The notes below the pieces were generated by a model. It saw only the letters and a list, made by a program, of their open reading frames with translations, made no database searches and was not told the DNA's origin. A stretch of 64,000 bases of DNA from ZC4RG29 sp964521255. GTDB taxonomy: Bacteria; Bacteroidota; Bacteroidia; Cytophagales; Cyclobacteriaceae. A program made the translations under genes and the position numbers. Each line of letters opens with the position of its first letter. The stretch's first letter is position 1. Below, in pieces: positions 18,526 to 26,839 of this stretch. Location: positions 6,815-70,814 of the forward strand of contig CAZFRM010000024.1 in the NCBI GenBank assembly GCA_964521255.1. Direction: 5' to 3'.

Positions 18526-19527
18526 TCAATTTTTCTTGCTTCCCATTATCTCTGAAATTGATATGTGTCCGTCCTTCACGACTGTTTCATTGTAGTTGGC
18601 CTTGTCTACTACTAAGGGCTTGAGCAGTACAGCGTCTATTTCAAAATCTTCATTTTTCAATTTTGTTTTGTTTGCCGGTACTTTACCTTTTGCAAAAGTC
18701 ATAGCCAGCTCTGCTGCCTGATGGGCTAGTTGTTTTATTGGTTTATATACAGTCATTGCCTGGTTGCCTGCAATTATGTTTTTAATGGCTATCAACTCTG
18801 CATCCTGGCCGGTTATTAAAATTTTCCCAACAAGGTCGGCGGGTAGTGCCTGAATAGAACCTGTTGCTAAAGCATCGTTAGCGGCAAGGATTACATCCGG
18901 TTTCTCCTGGTTGCCTGAGAAGAATTCATCTATTCTCATCAAAGCTTCGATCTCACTCCAGTCATTAAGAATAATGTCACCTATAATAGTTACATCCCCT
19001 TTGTCAATGGATGGCTTAAGTACTTCCAACTGACCCTTCCTGAACAAGATCGCATTATTATCGGTTGGCGGTCCGTTGAGCAAAAGGTATTTTCCTTTCG
19101 GAACTTTATTCAACGCATACTGAGCCTGGAGATGGCCAACCTCAACGTTGTTGTACGATATATAGAATGAAAGTTCTTTGCTTAAAATAAGCCGGTCATA
19201 CGATATAACCGGAATTTTTTTTGCTTGCGCAGCCTGAACAATCTCTGCTGCCTTTCGTGAGTCAGAAGGTACTATTACCAGAGCACTAACACCTGCCTGA
19301 ATTAATTTTTTTCCCAGTTTTACTTGCTCGTCAGGATCACCGTAGGGTACTTCTACTAAGCATTCTCCTCCCAGTTCTTTTACACGGTCAGTGAACAATT
19401 TTTGATCGATATACCAGCGGTCAATCACGTAACTGTCCATCAATAACCCAATTTTCTGTGCCTTCGCTACTTGTAAGAAAGCAACCATAAGCCAGAATAA
19501 GGCAATGCATTTTAAAATCTGTTTCAT
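18526..19527 (-). CDS. Orphan periplasmic sugar-binding protein (XylF/RbsB-like)
   Basis: The 333-residue protein has a cleavable signal peptide (about 1-23, ending AKA). The rest is a type I periplasmic-binding fold: KIGLLMDSYVIDRWYIDQKLF, ALVIVPSDS, IPVISYDRLI, YLLLNGPPTDNNA, VILAANDALATGSIQAL, ILITGQDAE and QAMTVYKPIKQLA. The DRW / GQDAE / MTVYKP pattern is close to the xylose-binding protein XylF. No ABC permease or ATPase gene is nearby. The protein may therefore feed a distant transporter or serve a sensor. The next gene upstream is an alpha-fucosidase on the same strand, 323 bases away. Confidence 0.85.
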   Translation of the reverse strand: MKQILKCIALFWLMVAFLQVAKAQKIGLLMDSYVIDRWYIDQKLFTDRVKELGGECLVEVPYGDPDEQVKLGKKLIQAGVSALVIVPSDSRKAAEIVQAAQAKKIPVISYDRLILSKELSFYISYNNVEVGHLQAQYALNKVPKGKYLLLNGPPTDNNAILFRKGQLEVLKPSIDKGDVTIIGDIILNDWSEIEALMRIDEFFSGNQEKPDVILAANDALATGSIQALPADLVGKILITGQDAELIAIKNIIAGNQAMTVYKPIKQLAHQAAELAMTFAKGKVPANKTKLKNEDFEIDAVLLKPLVVDKANYNETVVKDGHISISEIMGSKKN

Positions 19528-19850
19528 AAACGAAAACTTTAATTTTTTTGTAACAAATGAATACCCAGGCTTCTCATGTTCTTAGGTTGATGCATTGCGC
19601 AGATATCTCATGTGTTTTAGAATCTTGTTTTAAAGAAATCCGATTGCGATCGGAAAAATCGTATGCTAAATCCATCACAATTGGGTGAGTGAAACGGCAT
19701 GACAATTTCATATTAATCTTTTCGATAATGTGTGAATTTGCCCTGTGCAAACGTTATCAAAAGATAGCAAGAATTCATCAGGAAAACATCCCTTCACCCA
19801 ATATTGAAAAAAATTATTTGGGGCAGGAATGTCAGAACATCTGAAAGTAT
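19528..19850. other. 323-bp intergenic region with a small hairpin and LacI-like site
   Basis: I see no ORF of interest. The region contains a 6-bp stem hairpin at 19639-19654 (TCCGAT / ATCGGA, 4-base loop) and a TGTGCAAACGTTATCA stretch at 19744-19759. The latter resembles one arm of a LacI-type operator and shares TGCAAACGTT with the site near 17911. Either could regulate the sugar-binding protein gene downstream on the minus strand. Confidence 0.4.
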
Positions 19851-21155
19851 TTACTTCAGTTCCAGTTCAACAATGGTATCAACATCATTCAATTTGGATT
19901 TAGGAATTTTTAGGGTGATCCCAAATTCATTGTCAATAAATTTTATGGAGCTCTTATCGGTGAAAAGTTTGGCAGATTTGATCTTCTTACCCCATGAAGG
20001 AATTACGAGAGACTCATCTTGCCAGTCGAGGATATGAATGTACACTTTGTTTCCTTTTTGGGTGGTCACGCCCCAGTCGCGGGCAGTTAAAGGTCCGCCG
20101 GTTGTTCCATAAATTGTTTCCCCATTGGTCTGCAACCATTCGCCCATTTGCTTAAGAAGCTGAACATGATCTGGTTGAATTTTGCCGTTAGGCATAGGGC
20201 CAACATTCAGCAGAAAATTAGCATTATATCCCGCAGCTTTCACCACGTACTGGATGAGCTGCTTGATGGTTTTGTTTTTATTGTCCTGCAAGTTGAATCC
20301 CCATGAGTTGTTGATGGTCTCACAAGTTTCCAGTGGAATAGAACCCACTTTTGAATCACCGGAAAACCCTGTTGTATTATGACCCGGCAAATCTTTTTCA
20401 AACATCTGAAAATCTTCTCCCGGAAATGGAGCAAGGTGATGATTGCTGCCTACCAATGCCGCTGGCTGTAGCTTATGGATAAGGGAATACGTTTTATCTA
20501 ACCGCCAGTCAGCATCTTTTTTATCCCACATGCCGTCAAACCATATTCCTCCTATCTCACCATAGTTAGTGAGAAGTTCGGTTAGTTGAGTATCCATATA
20601 ATCAAGGTACTTATACCAGTCGCCACTTTCTTCACGTCCTGTATAGCTTCCGCCTGTTCGGCCTCTTGGAAAGTAGTCGGGATGGTGCCAGTCCAGTTGT
20701 GAATGATAAAAGAAAAGTTTGATCCCTTGCCGTTGGCATTCTTCGGCCAGCATTTTCAAAATATCTTTTTTATAAGGTGTTCTATCCACAACATCGTAAT
20801 CTGAAACCTTGCTGTCATACATAGCAAATCCATCATGATGCTTACTTGTGATGGTGATATATTTCATACCGGCAGCTTTCACCATATCAACCCATTCTTT
20901 TGCATTAAATTCAGTGGGATTAAAAAATGCCGGAATTTTCTCGTACGACTTTATTGGAATTTGTTGGTTGTTCATTACCCATTCACCATCTCCCAACACG
21001 CTGTACACACCCCAATGGATGAACAAACCAAAGCGAGCTTGCTGAAACCACTCCCGCGCTTTCAGGTTCTCTGCAGTGGGCTGATAATTTTGTTGAGCCT
21101 TAAGTGTAGATAATGAGAAGGTTATTATGATTACAAGAGCGATAAAATGCTTCAT
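19851..21155 (-). CDS. GH29 alpha-L-fucosidase
   Basis: The 434-residue secreted enzyme has a signal peptide (about 1-20, ending LKA). GH29 landmarks are FGLFIHWGVYSVLGDGEW, YITITSKHHDGFAMYDS, and the nucleophile Asp207 in GGIWFDGMWD. The C-terminal part carries NFLLNVGPMPNGKI and a beta-sandwich. It hydrolyses terminal alpha-L-fucose with retention. It begins 41 bases from the divergent aminopeptidase gene, so the two share a short promoter region. It is not adjacent to a SusC/SusD pair. Confidence 0.93.
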   Translation of the reverse strand: MKHFIALVIIITFSLSTLKAQQNYQPTAENLKAREWFQQARFGLFIHWGVYSVLGDGEWVMNNQQIPIKSYEKIPAFFNPTEFNAKEWVDMVKAAGMKYITITSKHHDGFAMYDSKVSDYDVVDRTPYKKDILKMLAEECQRQGIKLFFYHSQLDWHHPDYFPRGRTGGSYTGREESGDWYKYLDYMDTQLTELLTNYGEIGGIWFDGMWDKKDADWRLDKTYSLIHKLQPAALVGSNHHLAPFPGEDFQMFEKDLPGHNTTGFSGDSKVGSIPLETCETINNSWGFNLQDNKNKTIKQLIQYVVKAAGYNANFLLNVGPMPNGKIQPDHVQLLKQMGEWLQTNGETIYGTTGGPLTARDWGVTTQKGNKVYIHILDWQDESLVIPSWGKKIKSAKLFTDKSSIKFIDNEFGITLKIPKSKLNDVDTIVELELK

Positions 21156-21196
21156 GGGATTTATTTAAATTGCACGACACAAAATAGGAATTGACA

Positions 21197-22495
21197 ATGA
21201 GATACGAAAGCATTGGCAAAGAACTCTTCATCCTGAACCGGAAAAGACTTTTAGAAGAATTAAAGCCAAACTCCCTGGTAGTGCTGAACGCCAATGATGT
21301 AATGCCTACCAACGCAGATGGAACGATGCGCTTCAGGCAAAACAGCGATTTATTTTATCTGACAGGCGTGGATCAGGAAGAAACAATTCTTGTGCTTTGC
21401 CCGGCATTTCCGGATGAAAAGTACCGTGAAGTTCTTTTTCTGCGTGAAACCAACGAACATATCGCTACATGGGAAGGAAAAAAGTTAACGAAGGAAGAAG
21501 CGCGTGCAGCAACAGGTATTGAAACAGTAGTCTGGAGTTCTGAGTTTCCCAAATTATTCAATACAATGATGGTGATGGGCGATGTTGAGCAAGTTTATCT
21601 GAACACAAATGAACATTACAGGGCTGATGTGACAGTAGACTATCGCGATTCGCGCTTTATAAAGTGGTGTAAAAAGAAATATCCTTTACATAAATATGAA
21701 CGGTTAGCACCTGTGATGCACCGGCTTCGTTGTATTAAATCACAGCGTGAAATTGAATTGATACAACACGCCTGTAATATCACAGAAAAAGGATTTCGCC
21801 AGGTTTTGAAATTGGTGAAACCGGGTGTGATGGAGTATGAAATTGAAGCAGAGTATTTGTATGAATTCATCAGGCATGCTTCGCGCGGTTTCGCTTATGA
21901 ACCTATTATTGCATCGGGTGCAAGTTCATGTGTATTGCACTACATAGACAATGACGAAGTTTGTCGTGATGGAGAAGTTTTGCTTTTGGATGTTGGCGCT
22001 GAATACGCGAACTACAATGCTGATCTCACTCGCACCATTCCCGTCAATGGTAAATTCACAAAACGTCAGAAAGATGTGTACAACGCTGTGCTGCATGTAC
22101 ATAAGGAAGCAATCAAATTACTCGGTACGGATGTTTTGTATTATGAATATCATAAGGAAGTGCAAAAGATTACAGAAGCAGAACTCGTCAAATTAAAATT
22201 GATCGACAAGAAGGACATAAAGAATCAACCGAAGGAGAAACCTTTATTCATGAAGTACTTCATGCATGGCACTTCTCACATGCTTGGTCTCGATGTACAT
22301 GATGTAGGAAATATGTATCACAAAATGCAACCCGGAATGGTGTGGACGGTTGAACCGGGAATATACATTCGTGAGGAAGGATTAGGCGTAAGAATTGAAA
22401 ACAATGTATTGATAACGGAAACCGGCATTACAGATCTTATGAAAAATATTCCAATTGAAGCGGATGAGATTGAAGAGTTGATGAATGCGAAGTAA
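21197..22495 (+). CDS. pepP: Xaa-Pro aminopeptidase (aminopeptidase P, M24B)
   Basis: From the ATG at 21197 the protein has 432 residues. AGGAA at 21186-21190, six bases upstream, supports this start over the TTG at 21191. The N-terminal domain (MRFRQNSDLFYLTGVDQEE) and the creatinase-fold C-terminal domain match aminopeptidase P. The five metal ligands can be placed as Asp in LLLDVGAEY, Asp in YNADLTRT, His in GTSHMLGLDVHD, Glu in TVEPGIY and Glu in GVRIENNV. The enzyme removes N-terminal residues followed by proline in the cytoplasm. Confidence 0.94.
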   Translation: MRYESIGKELFILNRKRLLEELKPNSLVVLNANDVMPTNADGTMRFRQNSDLFYLTGVDQEETILVLCPAFPDEKYREVLFLRETNEHIATWEGKKLTKEEARAATGIETVVWSSEFPKLFNTMMVMGDVEQVYLNTNEHYRADVTVDYRDSRFIKWCKKKYPLHKYERLAPVMHRLRCIKSQREIELIQHACNITEKGFRQVLKLVKPGVMEYEIEAEYLYEFIRHASRGFAYEPIIASGASSCVLHYIDNDEVCRDGEVLLLDVGAEYANYNADLTRTIPVNGKFTKRQKDVYNAVLHVHKEAIKLLGTDVLYYEYHKEVQKITEAELVKLKLIDKKDIKNQPKEKPLFMKYFMHGTSHMLGLDVHDVGNMYHKMQPGMVWTVEPGIYIREEGLGVRIENNVLITETGITDLMKNIPIEADEIEELMNAK

Positions 22496-22507
22496 TCTGA
22501 AAAGAAA

Positions 22508-23308
22508 ATGACTTCACGGTTAATTTATTTTATAATGTTTTTCCTTGGAGGTGTCCTTAATGTAGCTGCCCAGGAATTCTGGATGTTGCCAGACAAGCAC
22601 AATTATAACCGTGGCGACACCATGAAGATCAGATTCAATGTAGGTGATAGTTTTATAGGTGATACCTGGAATTTAAGACCGGAAAGAATTGAAAAAATTA
22701 CCAGCAGCTACGCGAATAAATCAGAAGACATTACTAACAAGGTTAACCCGGGAAAAGGAGATCATTTAAAAATTCTTATTACTGGGGAAGGTTCCTACGT
22801 TGTGGCTATGCAGGGTAAGAATGCTTTTGTAGAGCTTGATGCTGAGCGCTTCAATACGTATCTGAAAGAAAATTCGCTTGATGATGCGATCAATCAGCGA
22901 AAGAAAAGTGGTACCACCGATAAGCCGGGAAAAGAATTTTATGTGCGATACACCAAGTTAATTGTACAAACGGGACAAAAGTTGGATGAAAATTATAAAC
23001 GAAAAGTAGGTTTGCCCGTTGAGTTTATTCCCCAAAAAAATCCGGCAACCTATAAAACAGGTGATGTTGTGAAGTTTACATTACTTTATGAAGGTAAGCC
23101 GTTGTTTGGTGCACGGGCATTTGTATGGAATAACAAAGAAGGAAGGGTTTACTCGCAACCTATTTACTCGCAGCAAGACGGCTCTATCGAAGTGCGCCTA
23201 TTCAATGATGGACCCTGGATGATCAGTGTTGTGAAGATGGTTCCATCAAAAGATGAAGGAGCTGATTGGCAAAGCTATTGGGGAACAATAGTTTTTAGTG
23301 TGAAATAA
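22508..23308 (+). CDS. DUF4198-like exported protein
   Basis: The 266-residue protein has a signal peptide (about 1-21, ending NVAAQ). It begins its mature part with EFWMLPDKHNYNRGDTMKIRFNVG and ends with ARAFVWNNKEGRVYSQPIYSQQDGSIEVRLFNDGPWMISVVKM. This pattern fits DUF4198 (sometimes linked to nickel or cobalt uptake). The metal link is only a family association; no metal transporter is adjacent. It follows the aminopeptidase gene by 12 bases and may be cotranscribed. Confidence 0.75.
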   Translation: MTSRLIYFIMFFLGGVLNVAAQEFWMLPDKHNYNRGDTMKIRFNVGDSFIGDTWNLRPERIEKITSSYANKSEDITNKVNPGKGDHLKILITGEGSYVVAMQGKNAFVELDAERFNTYLKENSLDDAINQRKKSGTTDKPGKEFYVRYTKLIVQTGQKLDENYKRKVGLPVEFIPQKNPATYKTGDVVKFTLLYEGKPLFGARAFVWNNKEGRVYSQPIYSQQDGSIEVRLFNDGPWMISVVKMVPSKDEGADWQSYWGTIVFSVK

Positions 23309-23313
23309 CTCTG

Positions 23314-23640
23314 TCAGACCGAAAAACTCTCACCGCATCCACACGTGCGTGATGCATTTGGATTGATGAATTGAAATCCTTTGCCGTTAAGTCCGTCTGA
23401 AAAATCAAGAGTAGTTCCAAGAAGGTAGAGCAGGCTCTTTTTATCAACGAGAATTTTAATGCCTTTGTCTTCAAATATCTGGTCAGCAGGATTTGTCTTG
23501 TCATCAAAGCCAAGATCATACATTAATCCGGAGCAGCCGCCGCCTTTCACAGAAACACGAATATTGTGACCTTCTGTTCTTCCCTCTTCTGATCTGAGTT
23601 CTATAATTCTTTCCTTTGCCTTATCGGTAACGTTGATCAT
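23314..23640 (-). CDS. A-type iron-sulfur carrier protein (IscA/SufA/HesB family)
   Basis: The 108-residue protein contains the three conserved cysteines of A-type carriers: Cys36 (GGGCSGLMY), Cys100 and Cys102 (SRTCGCGESF). FINPNAS before the last pair is also typical. These proteins hold or transfer Fe-S clusters to apoproteins. No isc or suf genes are adjacent. It converges with the DUF4198 gene, five bases apart, and is divergent from the epimerase gene. Confidence 0.93.
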   Translation of the reverse strand: MINVTDKAKERIIELRSEEGRTEGHNIRVSVKGGGCSGLMYDLGFDDKTNPADQIFEDKGIKILVDKKSLLYLLGTTLDFSDGLNGKGFQFINPNASRTCGCGESFSV

Positions 23641-23675
23641 TTTCTTTGCTATTTTGATTTTCTAAAACCAAACTC

Positions 23676-23702
23676 CCGGATCGGCTAAAAAGTTCGATCC
23701 GG
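23676..23702. promoter_or_regulatory. 8-bp inverted repeat in the divergent iron-sulfur/epimerase promoter region
   Basis: CCGGATCG at 23676-23683 and CGATCCGG at 23695-23702 are perfect inverted repeats separated by 11 bases, lying between the two divergent gene starts. It could be an operator or a small RNA hairpin. No regulator is assigned. Confidence 0.35.
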
Positions 23703-23721
23703 TTCGTAAAGCTAATGAATT

Positions 23722-24123
23722 ATGGAAAAACTCGAACATATCGGTATTGCCGTTAAAAACCTGGAAGAGTCAAACGCCTTGTTTGCCAAACTGTTGGGCA
23801 GGGAAAATTATAAAATGGAGGTAGTGGAATCAGAAGGAGTGAGAACCTCTTTTTTTGAGTTGAATGGGGTGAAAATCGAATTGCTGGAGGCTATTGAAGA
23901 AAATTCTCCAATCAAAAAATTCATCGAGAAACGGGGAGAAGGTATTCATCACCTTGCCTTTGAGGTGACAGAAATTGAATCTAAAATTCAGGAGTATGAA
24001 GCAAAGGGTTTTGCGTTAATAAACCCTGTTCCTAAAAAAGGAGCCGACAACAAAAGAATCTGCTTCCTTCATCCGAAGACGACAAATGGGGTATTAATTG
24101 AGTTATGTGAGGAGATTAAATGA
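23722..24123 (+). CDS. mce: Methylmalonyl-CoA epimerase (VOC family)
   Basis: The 133-residue protein begins MEKLEHIGIAVKNLEES and contains GEGIHHLAFEVTEIE, RICFLHPKTTNGVLIELCE and VPKKGADNKR. The His of EHIGIA, the His of IHHLAF and the Glu of LIELCE form the metal site of methylmalonyl-CoA epimerases. It interconverts the 2R and 2S forms in the propionyl-CoA to succinyl-CoA pathway. The mutase genes are not in the window. Confidence 0.93.
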   Translation: MEKLEHIGIAVKNLEESNALFAKLLGRENYKMEVVESEGVRTSFFELNGVKIELLEAIEENSPIKKFIEKRGEGIHHLAFEVTEIESKIQEYEAKGFALINPVPKKGADNKRICFLHPKTTNGVLIELCEEIK

Positions 24124-24180
24124 TTAGCGAATTAGCCAATGAAATTTAACGCGGGATCATTCGCTAATTGGCTAATCGAC
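24124..24180. repeat. Inverted repeat of ATTAGCGAATTAGCCAAT type after mce
   Basis: The bases just after the stop contain GATTAGCGAATTAGCCAAT and, about 15 bases later, ATTCGCTAATTGGCTAATC. The 10-base units can pair in two alternative registers. It resembles short dispersed repeats of Bacteroidota and probably ends transcripts from both mce and the convergent small lipoprotein gene. Confidence 0.55.
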
Positions 24181-24191
24181 AAATTGAATAA

Positions 24192-24335
24192 TTATCTCCC
24201 ACGTTTGTCACCAAATTGCAGCGCATTGTAATGCTTAAGCTTTTGCTTACCGGCTTTGGTCTTGTACATGGGCTTTGGTCCACATGAACTTGCAGCAATA
24301 AGAATCGCGAGCAGAATACCCATCATCCTTTTCAT
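24192..24335 (-). CDS. Small lipoprotein, 47 residues
   Basis: The reading frame starts at the ATG at 24335-24333 and ends with TAA at 24194-24192. The product has a basic start (MKRMMG), a hydrophobic core (ILLAILIAA) and a lipobox-like SSC followed by GPKPMYKT. The mature part of about 30 residues is strongly basic and ends QFGDKRGR. This is a complete small lipoprotein by composition. I know no function. Short lipoproteins with a CGPKPMYK-like start do occur in Cytophagales genomes as far as I recall, but this needs a search. Confidence 0.6.
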   Translation of the reverse strand: MKRMMGILLAILIAASSCGPKPMYKTKAGKQKLKHYNALQFGDKRGR

Positions 24336-24394
24336 AATCAAAAAATTGGGTTAAAAAGTTACCCTAAAAGTAAGTGCAAAATCCCTTTTAAAAC

Positions 24395-24423
24395 TTTGAA
24401 ATCCGGCAATAACCTTACTTTTG
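24395..24423 (+). promoter_or_regulatory. Bacteroidota-type promoter before thiL
   Basis: TTTG at 24395-24398 and TACTTTTG at 24416-24423, 17 bases apart, fit the minus-33 and minus-7 elements (TAnnTTTG) of the primary sigma factor in this phylum. thiL begins 43 bases downstream. Confidence 0.65.
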
Positions 24424-24465
24424 CAGGCTGATTGTAATAATATCCGGTTTTATTGAATATAGAGT

Positions 24466-25503
24466 ATGACCACAAAAAGAGCAGAAGTAAGTCAGTTTGG
24501 TGAGTTTGGTTTAATCAAACGCATTAACAGCCAGGTAACGCTACAGAACAAATCAAGTTTGAAAGGCATTGGTGATGATGCCGCTGTGATTCAATGTGAT
24601 GAAAACAATGTTATGTTACTTTCTACTGACATGCTCATCGAAGGAATTCATTTTGATCTGGCATACACTCCTATACGTCATCTGGGTTATAAGGCAGTTG
24701 CCGTAAATGTATCTGACATTGCAGCCATGAATGGCAAGCCTGAACAGATTATAGTAAGCCTGGCCATCAGTAATCGTTTCTCAGTTGAAGCCGTAGATGA
24801 ACTTTATGCCGGTATTCTTCACGCTTGTGAGAATTATAAAGTGGATTTGGTAGGAGGAGATACCACATCATCAGTTTCGGGATTAATAATATCAATTTCA
24901 GCTTTAGGAAAAGCGCCTTCCGACAAAGTGGCGTACCGCAGCGGAGCAAAAGTGAATGACATTATTTGTGTTACCGGTGACCTGGGTGCTGCTTACATTG
25001 GTCTTCAGGTATTGGAGAGAGAGAAACAGGTTTTTCTTGCCAACCCTGAAATGCAGCCCGACCTTGAAAAGTATGAGTACATGGTTGGCCGAATTCTCCG
25101 ACCGGAAGCACGCATGGACATTGTTTATGAGCTTGAGGAAAATAAAATTGTTCCGTCTTCAATGATTGATATATCGGATGGGCTGGCGTCTGAACTGCTT
25201 CACCTCAGTGAAATGTCTGGCGTTGGTGTTCGTGTTATGGAAGAAAGAATTCCCATTGATTCACTGACCCAGGAGGCAGCGCTTGAATTCAATTTAGATC
25301 CAATAACCTGTGCGTTGAATGGTGGAGAAGATTATGAATTGCTTTTCACAATTTCACAAAGCGATTTTGAGAAAATTAAAAACCATCCGGATATACATAC
25401 CATCGGATTTACCCACGAGAATAAAAATCAAAATTTAATGATCAGCAAGCAGGGAACGCCTGTTCCTTTACGTGCACAAGGCTGGGATCATTTTCGTGCT
25501 TAA
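24466..25503 (+). CDS. thiL: Thiamine-monophosphate kinase
   Basis: The 345-residue protein has the ThiL order: FGEFGLIKRI at the N-terminus, GIGDDAAVI, MLLSTDMLIEGIHFDL, GYKAVAVNVSDIAAMNGKP, DLVGGDTTSS, CVTGDLGAAYIGL, and SSMIDISDGLASELLHL plus ALNGGEDYELLFT. It phosphorylates thiamine monophosphate to the diphosphate cofactor. No TPP riboswitch is evident upstream. Other thiamine genes are not in the window. Confidence 0.95.
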   Translation: MTTKRAEVSQFGEFGLIKRINSQVTLQNKSSLKGIGDDAAVIQCDENNVMLLSTDMLIEGIHFDLAYTPIRHLGYKAVAVNVSDIAAMNGKPEQIIVSLAISNRFSVEAVDELYAGILHACENYKVDLVGGDTTSSVSGLIISISALGKAPSDKVAYRSGAKVNDIICVTGDLGAAYIGLQVLEREKQVFLANPEMQPDLEKYEYMVGRILRPEARMDIVYELEENKIVPSSMIDISDGLASELLHLSEMSGVGVRVMEERIPIDSLTQEAALEFNLDPITCALNGGEDYELLFTISQSDFEKIKNHPDIHTIGFTHENKNQNLMISKQGTPVPLRAQGWDHFRA

Positions 25504-25517
25504 TTTTTAATCTTAAA

Positions 25518-25552
25518 AAACCCTCCAAGGGTTCAAAACCCTTGGAGGGTTT
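25518..25552. terminator. Bidirectional hairpin between thiL and a convergent gene
   Basis: A 16-bp perfect stem (25518-25533 with 25537-25552) encloses three bases. It starts with AAA and ends with TTT, so it works as a terminator in both directions. The CCCTCCAAGGGTT arm is also a recurring repeat type in Bacteroidota. Confidence 0.85.
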
Positions 25553-25586
25553 GTCTGTCGAAAGTTGAAAGAAAGGAAGGGTTGGT

Positions 25587-25958
25587 TCAATCAATTGGAT
25601 AAGGTATATATACATAATTGGTGAATTCAGAATCAATTACAAACAGGCAACAGAATTCATCGGGATCTTTATAATTCATTTTAAATTCTTCTTCTCTTAA
25701 AGTATCAACAAGACCGCGTTGTACAAACTCATTCAGAAATGAAGCAAAATAACTCCATGAAGTGTCGAGTGTTTTATTGTCTAAAAGCAGTTGTCCGATG
25801 GGTTGCATTTCTTTGCATATAGGGAAAATTGGATATTCAAACCCGCTCTTCCGAATCTGGTAGGATGCTTCTTTTAAAGTGTCTGCAACTTTTACAAAAT
25901 CCTGCGATATAGTGCCCAGGTATTTCCCACTTAGTTCCGGATCATTCTGCATAGTCAT
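25587..25958 (-). CDS. Conserved hypothetical soluble protein
   Basis: The 123-residue protein has no export signal. It contains GKYLGTISQDFVKVADTLKEASYQIR, FPIFPICKE-like YPIFPICKEMQPIG and ends YVYIPYPID. I do not recognise a functional family, but it looks like a conserved Bacteroidota protein. An ATG at 25952 is an alternative start. It lies 16 bases after the phosphodiesterase-like gene on the same strand. Confidence 0.65.
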   Translation of the reverse strand: MTMQNDPELSGKYLGTISQDFVKVADTLKEASYQIRKSGFEYPIFPICKEMQPIGQLLLDNKTLDTSWSYFASFLNEFVQRGLVDTLREEEFKMNYKDPDEFCCLFVIDSEFTNYVYIPYPID

Positions 25959-25974
25959 AGGTTTAGAAAATTAA

Positions 25975-26565
25975 TCATGCCACGCTTTTTAAAAAATCCC
26001 TGGCATGAGCTTTAAGATCAGGAAAGAAAGTAAGGAATTCTTTTTCAAACAAATCATAATTAGCTTTCAGGTCGTTCACTGCCAGTTCCATTTTAGATTC
26101 AAACGATGTACGTTGTGCCATACCACTTAAAGCGCGATGTATTCCTTCAACCTTCGCATAGCCAAGCAACCAATTGTCACGCGACATGTAAACCAACATT
26201 CGACGAACTTCTTCAGGAAGAATGTCATCATATTTCCTCAGGATAGCGTATGTATTCAATGTATAATCCTTCAGTGAAAGGGTATGAAACGAAGTCCAAT
26301 TCCTGGCAAGAAAATGATCGTAAAACATATCCACTATTACAGGTGAATAATGACGATACTTATCACGAAGTCTATTCTTGCTGAGGGTAACAATCGGATG
26401 ACTGTCTGTGAAAGCATCTATCGAACGGTGAAGTTCAATTCCCTTTACAATTCTTTCTTCAAAACGCTCATTCAGATTCCTGCCCTTTACGAAATCACCG
26501 ATGAAATTTCCAACCATGATTTCGGAATCATCTCCTGATAAATATACGTGTGCCAGAAAGTTCAT
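25975..26565 (-). CDS. ACP phosphodiesterase-like protein (AcpH/DUF479 family)
   Basis: From the ATG at 26565 the protein has 196 residues starting MNFLAHVYLSGDD, the usual family start; a 21-residue upstream extension is unlikely. It contains VGNFIGDFVKG, GIELHRSIDAFTDSHPIV, YSPVIVDMFYDHFLA and a C-terminal DLKAHARDFL. The HD/HxxxD-type metal residues are in HRSIDAFTD and DMFYDHFL. Members remove the 4'-phosphopantetheine from acyl carrier protein; whether this protein has that activity is inferred from family only. Confidence 0.85.
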   Translation of the reverse strand: MNFLAHVYLSGDDSEIMVGNFIGDFVKGRNLNERFEERIVKGIELHRSIDAFTDSHPIVTLSKNRLRDKYRHYSPVIVDMFYDHFLARNWTSFHTLSLKDYTLNTYAILRKYDDILPEEVRRMLVYMSRDNWLLGYAKVEGIHRALSGMAQRTSFESKMELAVNDLKANYDLFEKEFLTFFPDLKAHARDFLKSVA

Positions 26566-26623
26566 TAGCCAAAAGTAGTTTTTTATAGTTATTATGAAAT
26601 GATGTACATAAAGTGTTTTCCTT

Positions 26624-26702
26624 GCCACGAAGTCACAAAGGCACTAAAAAATACAAGAGACTTCTACTCCGTAGTATCTTTGCGTCCTCGTGCCTTAGTG
26701 GC
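26624..26702. repeat. Degenerate inverted repeat of the GCCACGAAG...CACAAAG type
   Basis: The left arm (26624-26648) and right arm (26678-26702) are about 25 bases each, with roughly two-thirds pairing. They belong to the family of CTTTGTG/CACAAAG repeats seen in Bacteroidota intergenic DNA. A better-preserved copy lies at 32449-32515. Any ORF read through this stretch is spurious. Confidence 0.65.
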
Positions 26703-26839
26703 TAACCAATTTGACTTGCCACCAGGTCAAAGCACAAAAAAGAAGAAGTATCTTACTATCATATGTAAACCGAATGTTAAGGTTCTGTTTGTATAATAAC
26801 TCAGGATTTTCCAGTTTTCGTTCCTAAACCAATATAATT

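Noticed and set aside
24124..24465. TPP riboswitch before thiL
   Set aside because: No CUGAGA-type core or matching stems were seen; the region holds a repeat, a small lipoprotein gene and a simple promoter.
26599..26796. Small plus-strand ORF of 65 codons
   Set aside because: It reads through a CACAAAG-type repeat and has no start signal or family match.
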